A stretch of 5,844 bases of DNA from Flavobacteriales bacterium. GTDB lineage: Bacteria; Bacteroidota; Bacteroidia; Flavobacteriales; BACL11. A program made the position numbers and the translations under genes. Shown here in pieces: positions 1 to 5,828 of the stretch (position 1 is its first letter; each line of letters opens with the position of its first letter). The notes below the pieces were generated by a model. It ran no database searches, had not been told where the DNA came from, and saw only the letters and a list, made by a program, of their open reading frames with translations. The DNA is taken from contig DUAL01000274.1 in NCBI GenBank assembly GCA_012960835.1, positions 6,127 to 11,970 of the forward strand. The letters run 5' to 3'.

Positions 1-54
1 GAGTTTTTCAACCTCTAAATACCTATCGTTTATTGCTGCTAATTTATCTAACAT
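1..54 (-). CDS. prfA: Peptide chain release factor 1, N-terminal fragment (cut by window edge)
   Basis: Only the first 18 codons are present, reading from an ATG at 54-52 off the left edge. The peptide MLDKLAAINDRYLEVEKL matches the usual start of bacterial RF1 (Met-Leu-x-Lys-Leu, then an amphipathic helix with Arg-Tyr/Phe and Glu-Val). RF1 recognises UAA and UAG and releases the finished peptide from the ribosome. The start lies one base after the purM stop codon (TAA-G-ATG on the minus strand), so it is very probably co-transcribed and translationally coupled with purM. From general knowledge, purM next to prfA is a recurring arrangement in Bacteroidota, which supports the call. The GGQ catalytic loop and the anticodon-like PxT motif lie outside the window and cannot be checked. 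Confidence 0.8.
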   Translation of the reverse strand, partial: MLDKLAAINDRYLEVEKL

Positions 55-55
55 C

Positions 56-1219
56 TTAATATCTAAATTCTCTGAATTCGGATTTAATAGTTAATTTTTT
101 ACCCTCATTATTTTCTACTCTACCAATAATTTTTGCACCTACATTAAAACTTTCTGAAATTGATATTATATCGGCTGCTATTTCTTCCGAAACATACAAC
201 TCCATTCTGTGTCCCATATTAAATACCTTGTACATTTCTTTCCAATCCGTACCTGATTCTTCTTGAATTAATTTAAAAAGTGGAGGCAATTCAAACATAT
301 TATCTTTAATGATATGTACATTATTTACAAAGTGTAATACTTTGGTTTGTGCTCCTCCTGAACAATGCACCATTCCATTAATTTGTGAACGGTATTTATC
401 TAAAATCTTTTTGATAATTGGTGCATAAGTTCTGGTTGGAGAAAGGACTAACTTCCCATAAGTTAAACCTGTTTCTTTATGAATATCTGTCAATCTCTTA
501 CTGCCGGAATACACTAAATCAGCAGGAATTTCTGCATTATAACTTTCAGGATATTCCTTGGCTAAATAGTTCGCAAACACATCATGACGAGCAGAGGTCA
601 ATCCATTACTCCCCATTCCACCATTGTACTCCCTTTCGTAAGATGCTTGTCCAAAAGAGGCTAAGCCCACAATCACATCTCCCCCTTTTATATTTGCCGT
701 ATCAATTACATCCGCTCTTTTCATCCTTGCAAAAGTAGTGAAACCAACATCTAGTGTACGCACTACATCTCCTACATCAGCCGTTTCACCTCCTGCTAAA
801 GTCATCTGGACACCATGCGATTTTAGTTCTTCAATATAATTAGCCGTTCCTTGAATCAAGTGCTTTACCACCTCTGCTGGAATTAAACTTTTGTTACGCC
901 CAATAGTAGAAGAAACAATAATATCTTTTGTTGCACCCACACAAATCAAATCATCCACATTCATAATGAGTGCATCTTGAATAATTCCTTTCCACACAGA
1001 GTTATCTCCTGTTTCTCTCCAATACAAATAGGCTAAGGAAGTTTTTGTGCCTGCTGTATCGGCATGCATGATGTTGCAATAGGCCTCATCACCAGCCACT
1101 AAATCAGGTAAAATCTTACAAAATGCCTTTGGATAAAGTCCTTTATCAAGACCTTTTATCGCCTTATGCACATCTTCTTTATCTGCCGAAACCCCTCTTT
1201 TATTATATGTCTCACTCAT
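56..1219 (-). CDS. purM: Phosphoribosylformylglycinamidine cyclo-ligase (AIR synthase), divergent Bacteroidota form
   Basis: This cytosolic enzyme closes the imidazole ring in de novo purine synthesis: FGAM plus ATP gives AIR, ADP and phosphate. The 387-residue protein carries the PurM landmarks in order: the nucleotide-binding strand HADTAGTKT (52-60), the DALIMNVDDLICVGA block (82-96), LAGGETADVGD (141-151), the SNGLTSAR segment (204-211), LSPTRTYAPII (259-269) leading to MVHCSGGAQTKV (283-294), and FNMGHRMELYV (333-343). It is about 40 residues longer than E. coli PurM (345). Extra residues lie around ASYEREYNGGMG (192-203), and FNMGHRME replaces the usual FNMGVGM, features I associate with the Bacteroidota branch. 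The ATG at 1219 gives the full conserved N-terminus and has no Shine-Dalgarno sequence. It is followed directly by prfA. The main alternative, another AIRS-superfamily member such as a ThiL, HypE or SelD relative, fits the motifs less well. Confidence 0.9.
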   Translation of the reverse strand: MSETYNKRGVSADKEDVHKAIKGLDKGLYPKAFCKILPDLVAGDEAYCNIMHADTAGTKTSLAYLYWRETGDNSVWKGIIQDALIMNVDDLICVGATKDIIVSSTIGRNKSLIPAEVVKHLIQGTANYIEELKSHGVQMTLAGGETADVGDVVRTLDVGFTTFARMKRADVIDTANIKGGDVIVGLASFGQASYEREYNGGMGSNGLTSARHDVFANYLAKEYPESYNAEIPADLVYSGSKRLTDIHKETGLTYGKLVLSPTRTYAPIIKKILDKYRSQINGMVHCSGGAQTKVLHFVNNVHIIKDNMFELPPLFKLIQEESGTDWKEMYKVFNMGHRMELYVSEEIAADIISISESFNVGAKIIGRVENNEGKKLTIKSEFREFRY

Positions 1220-1232
1220 TATTTTAGGAAAT

Positions 1233-1262
1233 AAAAAAGCATCCCTATTTTAAGGATGCTTT
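1233..1262 (-). terminator. Rho-independent terminator after the OmpA-family gene
   Basis: Read on the minus strand, AAAGCATCC (1262-1254) pairs perfectly with GGATGCTTT (1244-1236) around a 9-base loop, and the T run continues to 1233. The stem starts 20 bases after the stop codon of the envelope-protein gene, so it should end that transcript. The T run ends only 13 bases before the purM start codon, so the same element sits in whatever leader purM has. On the plus strand the hairpin is followed by only three T residues, so it is mainly a minus-strand terminator. Confidence 0.8.
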
Positions 1263-1281
1263 ATTATATTTTATATCTAGC

Positions 1282-3372
1282 TTACTTTTGGTCTGATAAA
1301 TCCTCTGCTGGTTTTTTGACATCCTCTTTCTTTTTATCTTCTAATTCTATTGTTGGACCTTCCACCTCTATTTCTTTTACTTCTTCTTTTGGTTTTGGCA
1401 CATATTCCTGACTTATTACCTTAAATGTAGTTCGTCTGTTATACTGATGCGCCTCTTCTCTATGCTTTCTTCTTCTTAATCCATCAATATACGCTTTTGT
1501 AAGCACATCTCCTTTCTTTAATTTTCCATCTTTATATTCCATTACTAATGGTTCTGATTCTCCCATTCCTCTTGCCGATAATCTTTCTGCATCAATTCCA
1601 TTTTCAATGAGATAGTTTATACAAGCATCTGCTCTTTTTTGTGAAAGAATTTGGTTTTGGGCATCTGTTCCTCTATAATCGGTATGCGAACGTAACTCAA
1701 TTGCAATATTTGGGTTTTCATTTAATGTTTTTATCAAACCATCCAAATCTTCAATAGATTTTTCTCTCAAATCCCATTTAGCATAATCGTACTCAATTTT
1801 TGGTAAAATAATTTCTTTTACTACTGGGTCTAATTCAAAATCAACCACAAAATCTTTATTATGCTCCACCCCAACTGTTGTCAAAGTTTTTTTCTTTTTT
1901 AAATACCCTTCCATTGAAGCAACCAACTCATAAGAGGTGATTGGTTTTATTTTATAATTATACGAACCTGCATTATCTGTTTTTGCATCATCAGAATTAC
2001 CATCAGAGCCTATAATTTGTACATTCGCATCAGTTAAGATTGCTCCTGTTCTAGAATCAGTAACCACTCCTTGCAGTGTAAAAATAAGTGGTGGTAATTC
2101 AAACTGGTAAATATCATCACCTCCTTTACCTCCCTTTCGGTTTGAGGTAAAATATCCTCTTTCATCTTTTCTTTCAATAATCATACCAAAATCGTCTCCT
2201 GGCGAGTTAACTGGTGATTTTAAATTAATTACAGATGTAAAACTAAGATTACTATCAGGTACTGATTTGTAAATATCCAATCCTCCCATTCCTATATGTC
2301 CATCTGAAGCAAAATAAAGTGTGCCATCAGCATGAATAAATGGGAACATTTCGTCACCAGAGGTGTTAATAGCCGGTCCTAAATTCATTGGCTCACTCCA
2401 CTGATTTCTTTTTATTTTTTGTACCACCCAAATGTCTTTCCCTCCATAGCCACCTTTTTGGTCAGAAGAAAAGAAAATGGTACTTTCATCATCCGTAACT
2501 GCCGGATGCCCTACAGTTGTTCCGCTATCTACTTTTATTTGTAATAATTGTGCTTCCCCCCATAATTTTCCTTTTCGTTGAGACACATATATATCACAGC
2601 CCAATTGTTTTTTCTTTTCTACTTTACATTTGGTAAAATACATGGTGCTTCCCCTCTGGTTAAGGTAAAGCGCTCCTTCATTTGCATCTGTATTAATGGT
2701 TTCCATTTCAGCAGTAGGTGATCTCCATTTTGCTTTTTTGTCAATTCTTGTCTTGTAAATGTCGGTAAAACTCTCCCCTGTTCTCCCATCAATATCTGTT
2801 CCAGCTGAGCCTTTTCGTGAGGAAGTAAAATAGATTTCGGTATATTCTTTATTTCCGAAAGCTGGTGAAAAATCATTATATTTTGAATTTATAATTGGCA
2901 TTAAAGCTATTTTGTAGCGTGTAGGATTAGCCTCCCAATCTACTGCCAACTGACAAGATTTTACTCCTTTTTCCCCTCTAATATCAGTCGGATTAAGCTT
3001 TACATATTTTTTGTATTGCACCAATGCCTCTGTATATTTGGCGTTTTTCTTTAACATATCAGCATATCTTAAATACACCACTACATCCGGATATTTGGTT
3101 TTTAAGGCTCTTTTATAATAGCTTTCTGCCCGTTTAGTGTTACCCGAAAGACGATAGCATTCTGCTTGCTTGAAAGTAATCTCTGCCTTTAAAGCCCTGT
3201 TCTTAGTTTTAGAATACGCCTTCTTATAAAGGTCGGCTGCTTTGTTATATTCTTCCACAGCAAATGCTTTATCTGCTTTTTTGGTTTTCGAATTAGTTAC
3301 GCTTTGTGCACCAACTTGCAGCATACAAATCACGCATAAACTCATCAATAATATTCTTACAAAATAATTCAT
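1282..3372 (-). CDS. PorE-like outer-membrane-associated protein (TPR, PD40 propeller, CarboxypepD_reg, OmpA C-terminal domain)
   Basis: The product is a 696-residue envelope protein. A signal peptide occupies about 1-22 (short n-region with R6, hydrophobic 7-20, likely cut after VGA). Three TPR-like helical pairs span about 33-130. Five PD40/WD40-like repeats follow, each with the pattern hydrophobic-Y/F-F-x-S...G-x-DIY/W, at about 181, 244, 299, 352 and 407. A carboxypeptidase-regulatory-like beta-sandwich covers about 433-513, and an OmpA-type peptidoglycan-binding domain about 523-655. D565 in SHTD and R580 in SQKR have the 15-residue spacing of the diaminopimelate-binding Asp and Arg of OmpA. 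The protein ends in a Lys/Glu/Pro-rich tail (657-696). This domain order is that of PorE, the Porphyromonas type IX secretion component, so a role linking outer-membrane machinery to peptidoglycan is plausible. Paralogues with the same layout exist, however, and no other type IX gene is visible. No lipobox precedes C13 or C16. It is transcribed alone, divergently from glnA. Confidence 0.85.
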   Translation of the reverse strand: MNYFVRILLMSLCVICMLQVGAQSVTNSKTKKADKAFAVEEYNKAADLYKKAYSKTKNRALKAEITFKQAECYRLSGNTKRAESYYKRALKTKYPDVVVYLRYADMLKKNAKYTEALVQYKKYVKLNPTDIRGEKGVKSCQLAVDWEANPTRYKIALMPIINSKYNDFSPAFGNKEYTEIYFTSSRKGSAGTDIDGRTGESFTDIYKTRIDKKAKWRSPTAEMETINTDANEGALYLNQRGSTMYFTKCKVEKKKQLGCDIYVSQRKGKLWGEAQLLQIKVDSGTTVGHPAVTDDESTIFFSSDQKGGYGGKDIWVVQKIKRNQWSEPMNLGPAINTSGDEMFPFIHADGTLYFASDGHIGMGGLDIYKSVPDSNLSFTSVINLKSPVNSPGDDFGMIIERKDERGYFTSNRKGGKGGDDIYQFELPPLIFTLQGVVTDSRTGAILTDANVQIIGSDGNSDDAKTDNAGSYNYKIKPITSYELVASMEGYLKKKKTLTTVGVEHNKDFVVDFELDPVVKEIILPKIEYDYAKWDLREKSIEDLDGLIKTLNENPNIAIELRSHTDYRGTDAQNQILSQKRADACINYLIENGIDAERLSARGMGESEPLVMEYKDGKLKKGDVLTKAYIDGLRRRKHREEAHQYNRRTTFKVISQEYVPKPKEEVKEIEVEGPTIELEDKKKEDVKKPAEDLSDQK

Positions 3373-3385
3373 TTTTTCATTTTTT
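3370..3385 (-). repeat. 8-bp tandem duplication at the start codon of the OmpA-family gene
   Basis: On the minus strand the unit AAAAAATG occurs twice head to tail (3385-3378 and 3377-3370). The second copy carries the annotated ATG (3372-3370). The first carries another ATG (3380-3378) in a different frame that reads Met-Lys-Lys-stop. The TGA of this mini-ORF (3371-3369) overlaps the real start codon. Confidence 0.85.
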
Positions 3386-3431
3386 AAACTTTGCTAAAAT
3401 AAAGAATAATTTGCAAATACAATAAAATGTG

Positions 3432-3448
3432 ATATTTTAATAAAATAT
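3432..3448. repeat. AT-only inverted repeat (8-bp arms, 1-base centre)
   Basis: ATATTTTA (3432-3439) and TAAAATAT (3441-3448) are perfect reverse complements around a single A. It lies about 60 bases upstream of the OmpA-family gene start and about 145 bases upstream of glnA. It could be a binding site for a dimeric regulator or simply part of an AT-rich upstream element. Base composition alone makes such arms fairly likely here. Confidence 0.5.
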
Positions 3449-3468
3449 TTATTTGTTAATAAAATATT
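3437..3468. repeat. 13-bp direct repeat TTAATAAAATATT, two copies
   Basis: The 13-mer occurs exactly at 3437-3449 and 3456-3468, start to start 19 bp, close to two helical turns. The second copy is part of a palindrome TTAATA-AAA-TATTAA (3456-3470). The core AAAATATTAA recurs at 3561-3570, just before glnA. Two equally spaced sites on one face of the helix would suit cooperative protein binding, but the low complexity of the region weakens the argument. Confidence 0.5.
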
Positions 3469-3515
3469 AATAAGTCGACCAAAAACGAAAAGTTAAACAA
3501 ATACTTCAATAAAAT

Positions 3516-3538
3516 TAATATTGTTTTTTTGTATTTTG
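3516..3538 (+). promoter_or_regulatory. Candidate -7 promoter elements for glnA
   Basis: Two near matches to the Bacteroidota -7 box TAnnTTTG lie upstream of glnA. TAATATTG (3516-3523) has one mismatch, and TATTTTG (3532-3538) is one base short of the consensus. Neither has an exact TTG at the usual 17-23 base distance upstream. Either would give a leader of roughly 45-65 bases. This is a weak, position-based call. Confidence 0.3.
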
Positions 3539-3552
3539 GATGGCATGTCATC
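3539..3552. promoter_or_regulatory. Operator-like imperfect palindrome upstream of glnA
   Basis: GATGGCATGTCATC is symmetrical at six of seven base pairs (only 3543/3548 fails, as a G-T pair). It sits directly downstream of the candidate -7 box, 39 bases before the glnA start, where a repressor site would overlap the transcription start. It is the only GC-containing symmetric element in this otherwise AT-rich stretch. One such match in 219 bases by chance is not very unlikely, so the call is tentative. Confidence 0.3.
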
Positions 3553-3591
3553 AACCTCTTAAAATATTAACCAAAAACTAAAGCAGAAACT

Positions 3592-4602
3592 ATGGCAAAA
3601 TCAAAACTCGAATATATATGGCTTGACGGATACGTTCCTACCCAAAATATGAGAAGTAAAACAAAGGTTGTAGAAGGGTTTAGTGGAAAATTAGAAGATT
3701 GTCCTATTTGGGCATTTGATGGTAGTTCGACAAGGCAAGCAGAAGGAAATTCTTCTGATTGTTTGTTAAAACCAATTGCTATTTTTCCAGATCCAGAAAG
3801 AGTAAATGGTTTTTTGGTTATGACAGAAGTTTTGAATGCTGATGGTACGCCACATGAATCAAACGCAAGAGCCAAAATTGATGATGATGATAATGATTTT
3901 TGGTTCGGATTTGAGCAAGAATATTTTATTATGGATGTAAAAACACAATTACCATTAGGCTTTCCTTTAGGAGGATATCCAGGACCACAGGGCTTGTACT
4001 ATTGCTCGGTAGGAGGGAGAAATACACATGGCAGAGAGTTGGTAGAAGAACATGCAGATATCTGCATAGATGCCGGGATTAATTTTGAAGGAATCAACCA
4101 AGAGGTTGCTTGCGGACAGTGGGAGTTTCAACTGTTTGCAAAAGGAGCTAAAAGAGCTGGTGATGAGCTTTGGATTGCCCGATATTTACTGGATAGATTA
4201 ACGGAAGATTACGACTATTATATCGAGTACCATCCCAAGCCAATTGAAGGCGATTGGAATGGATCGGGCATGCATGCCAATTTTTCTAATTCTACATTAA
4301 GAGAGTGTGGTTCTCAGGAAACTTTTGAGAAAATTTGTGAAGCATTTCGCCCTGTTACAAAAGAGCATATTGAAGTTTATGGAGAAGATAACGACCAAAG
4401 ATTAACAGGACTTCACGAAACAGCATCAATCAATGACTTTTCTTATGGAGTATCTAATAGGGGCGCCTCCATCAGGATTCCAATTATTACCGTAGAACAA
4501 GGATGGAAAGGATGGCTGGAAGACAGAAGACCAGCATCAAATGGAGATCCTTACAAAATAGCTGCAAGAATTGTAAAAACAGTTAAGTCAGCAAAAATTT
4601 AA
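3592..4602 (+). CDS. glnA: Glutamine synthetase, type II (eukaryote-like)
   Basis: This cytosolic enzyme joins glutamate and ammonia with ATP to give glutamine, the entry step of ammonia assimilation. The 336-residue protein has an N-terminal beta-grasp domain with DGSSTRQAEGNSSDCLLKP (43-61), followed by the catalytic barrel. Visible active-site motifs are FGFEQEY (105-111, metal ligands E108 and E110), GGYPGPQGLYYC (127-138), NQEVACGQWEFQ (169-180, E171 and E178), GDWNGSGMHANFS (220-232, H228), RLTGLHETASINDFSYGVSNRGASIRIP (270-297, including flap E276) and EDRRPASNGDPY (310-321). These match GSII, including the eukaryotic enzymes, rather than the roughly 470-residue GSI or the roughly 700-residue GSIII. 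The length also fits GSII, and no Tyr adenylylation loop is expected. The ATG at 3592 gives the standard start and has no Shine-Dalgarno sequence. The gene is monocistronic, with its own terminator. All catalytic positions appear intact. Confidence 0.95.
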   Translation: MAKSKLEYIWLDGYVPTQNMRSKTKVVEGFSGKLEDCPIWAFDGSSTRQAEGNSSDCLLKPIAIFPDPERVNGFLVMTEVLNADGTPHESNARAKIDDDDNDFWFGFEQEYFIMDVKTQLPLGFPLGGYPGPQGLYYCSVGGRNTHGRELVEEHADICIDAGINFEGINQEVACGQWEFQLFAKGAKRAGDELWIARYLLDRLTEDYDYYIEYHPKPIEGDWNGSGMHANFSNSTLRECGSQETFEKICEAFRPVTKEHIEVYGEDNDQRLTGLHETASINDFSYGVSNRGASIRIPIITVEQGWKGWLEDRRPASNGDPYKIAARIVKTVKSAKI

Positions 4603-4622
4603 TCGGTTTTTAATGATAATTT

Positions 4623-4652
4623 AAAAGCAGCCCTGAAATGGCTGCTTTTTTT
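4623..4652 (+). terminator. Rho-independent terminator of glnA, in a convergent spacer
   Basis: AAAAGCAGCC (4623-4632) pairs perfectly with GGCTGCTTTT (4640-4649) around the loop CTGAAAT, and a run of seven T follows (4646-4652). It begins 20 bases after the glnA stop. The antiporter gene converges on the same spacer, ending at 4665. On the minus strand the hairpin is followed by TTTTAAATT, a weaker tail, so it may also help stop the antiporter transcript. Confidence 0.9.
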
Positions 4653-4664
4653 ATTTAAGCCCCT

Positions 4665-5624
4665 TTAAAAGGAGATAGTATAAACAAGGTATGCAATGTA
4701 GAATATTAGAAAGATAAGCCCCTCTAATTTTGAAACTTGGTTTTTAGAAAAACGATAAATAAACAGTCCGAGTAGTAGCGTTATTCCCATCATAAATATA
4801 TAGTCTGTTTTTAATAATTGTACATCTACCAAAGGAATATCTTTTACTATTGCAGTTAGGCCTAGCACAGCCAGAATATTAAATATATTAGAACCTATCA
4901 AATTGCCGACCGCCAAACTTTCTTCCTTTTTTAGTGCGGCAATTACGGTAGTGGCAAGTTCGGGGATACTTGTGCCAATGGCAATCACAGTTACCGCAAT
5001 TACCCTATCGGATACACTAAATACTTTTGCCAAAGCGATTGCCCCATCCACAAAGTAGTCCGCACCAAATTTTAATAAAATAACACCAACAATTAAAAAA
5101 GAAATACTTTTATAAATAGGGCTTTGGCTTTCTTCTGCTAATGTCTGATCCTCATCTATTGTAGCTTTTAAATTTTCTTTGCGAGATTGCCTGATAATTA
5201 ATCCCGTAAAAAACAGTAGTGAAGCCACAAAAACGATTCCTACCCAAAAAGAAATTTCGTTAAAAAAATACAATATGACTCCAAAAACAAGGGAAGAGAA
5301 AAACATAAAAGGAAAAGAAATTTTCTTTGTTTGTTCAGTAATGTTAAGACGGAACATCACTGCTGCAAGGCCTAAAACCAAAGCAATATTGGCAATGTTG
5401 GAACCAATTACATTACCGAAAGTAATATCGGTATGCCCCTTAATGGCAGCACCCAAACTTACCAAAAGCTCGGGAGCAGAAGTGGCAAAGGATACTATTG
5501 TCATCCCCACAACAAGGGTTGAGATTTTTAGCTTTAAGGCCAAAGAAACAGCACCCTTGACTAAGGCCTCTCCTCCTAAATAAAGTAATATTAATCCGAA
5601 AATAAAAAAGATGGTTGCTGTCAT
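4665..5624 (-). CDS. Calcium/sodium antiporter, CaCA family (YrbG-like)
   Basis: This inner-membrane exchanger of 319 residues has about ten hydrophobic segments arranged as two inverted halves. The signature alpha repeats are clear. The first half has SFATSAPEL (45-53) and GNVIGSNIANI (70-80). The second has AIGTSIPEL (215-223) and GNLIGSNIFNI (240-250). E52 and E222 are the paired acidic ion ligands of the family. A hydrophilic, partly acidic loop (about 145-170) separates the halves. Proteins of this type usually extrude Ca2+ in exchange for Na+; the true ions cannot be read from sequence. N249 holds the alpha-2 position that, to my recollection, is Asp in the crystallised Methanocaldococcus exchanger. 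The ATG shares one base with the tatA stop (TAATG), so translation is probably coupled to tatA. The length and the complete repeats argue for an intact gene. Confidence 0.9.
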   Translation of the reverse strand: MTATIFFIFGLILLYLGGEALVKGAVSLALKLKISTLVVGMTIVSFATSAPELLVSLGAAIKGHTDITFGNVIGSNIANIALVLGLAAVMFRLNITEQTKKISFPFMFFSSLVFGVILYFFNEISFWVGIVFVASLLFFTGLIIRQSRKENLKATIDEDQTLAEESQSPIYKSISFLIVGVILLKFGADYFVDGAIALAKVFSVSDRVIAVTVIAIGTSIPELATTVIAALKKEESLAVGNLIGSNIFNILAVLGLTAIVKDIPLVDVQLLKTDYIFMMGITLLLGLFIYRFSKNQVSKLEGLIFLIFYIAYLVYTISF

Positions 5625-5824
5625 TATTTATCTAAATCAAGGTCGTCTTTTAGTTTGTTAGAGCTATCGCGAATATCTTTTTTAATCTCATTGGAAGCGT
5701 CTTTTAATTCTCGCATGGCCTTTCCTAATCCTTTGGCTAATTCAGGAATTTTATTGGCACCAAAAAACAGCACCACAAAAAGCAGAATAATTAAAATCTC
5801 CGGACCTCCTATAAATAACAACAT
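5624..5824 (-). CDS. tatA: Sec-independent protein translocase subunit TatA/TatE
   Basis: TatA forms the pore-like or membrane-thinning component that moves folded, twin-arginine-tagged proteins across the inner membrane together with TatC. The 66-residue protein shows the whole family plan: a single transmembrane helix (about 8-21, after the polar G-G-P-E), the FG hinge (21-22), the amphipathic helix with KIPELAKGLGKAMREL (25-40), and a charged, lysine- and aspartate-rich C-terminal tail (41-66). Gly22, Pro27 and the LGKAMRE segment are family hallmarks. TatB is usually longer, and Bacteroidota commonly manage with TatA-type proteins alone, so TatA is preferred. No tatC is in the window. The ATG at 5824 puts the helix at the expected distance. 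Its stop overlaps the antiporter start by one base. Whether another gene precedes it in the operon is not visible. Confidence 0.93.
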   Translation of the reverse strand: MLLFIGGPEILIILLFVVLFFGANKIPELAKGLGKAMRELKDASNEIKKDIRDSSNKLKDDLDLDK

Positions 5825-5828
5825 GGCA

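Larger units (their letters stand above)
3373..3591. promoter_or_regulatory. Divergent intergenic region between the OmpA-family gene and glnA
   Basis: These 219 bases must hold the promoters for both genes, because transcription diverges from here. The sequence is extremely AT-rich from about 3400 to 3540. It contains a perfect inverted repeat, a 13-bp direct repeat, a perfect 10-bp palindrome ATTTGCAAAT (3409-3418) and an imperfect palindrome near glnA. I find no coding sequence beyond mini-ORFs. No full match to the Bacteroidota promoter pattern (TTG or TTTG, about 19 bases, then TAnnTTTG) could be fixed for the OmpA-family gene. The nearest candidate is TGTATTTG on the minus strand at 3420-3413, extending one base on each side into flanking sequence, with one mismatch and no clear -33 element. 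Confidence 0.6.

Noticed and set aside
418..738. Plus-strand open frame of 106 codons opposite purM
   Set aside because: It lies wholly antisense to a strongly conserved enzyme, has no recognisable domain and is explained by the codon pattern of the opposite strand.
2619..2876. Minus-strand 85-codon frame inside the OmpA-family gene
   Set aside because: It is in another frame within the PD40 region, whose reading frame has clear motifs. The alternative peptide has no family features.
3324..3335. Cys13 and Cys16 as possible lipidation sites
   Set aside because: The residues before them (M-S-L and C-V-I) do not fit the lipobox, which needs Gly, Ala or Ser just before the Cys.
3474..3479. GTCGAC palindrome in the intergenic region
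   Set aside because: A six-base palindrome is expected by chance, and nothing around it extends the symmetry.
3567..3875. Minus-strand 102-codon frame across the glnA start
   Set aside because: It is antisense to the beta-grasp domain of glutamine synthetase and shows no domain.
4663..4674. Small CCTTTTAAAGG hairpin at the antiporter stop codon (minus strand)
   Set aside because: The stem is only five base pairs and lacks a T tract. The GC-richer hairpin at 4623-4649 is a better terminator.
5179..5583. Plus-strand 134-codon frame opposite the antiporter
   Set aside because: It mirrors the conserved alpha-1 half of a membrane protein. Its Lys/Thr-rich composition is what the antisense of hydrophobic codons gives.
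5804..5809. GGAGGT (minus strand), a perfect Shine-Dalgarno-like sequence
   Set aside because: It encodes Gly-Gly near the tatA N-terminus and precedes no ATG at a usable distance. The upstream ATG gives the proper TatA start.
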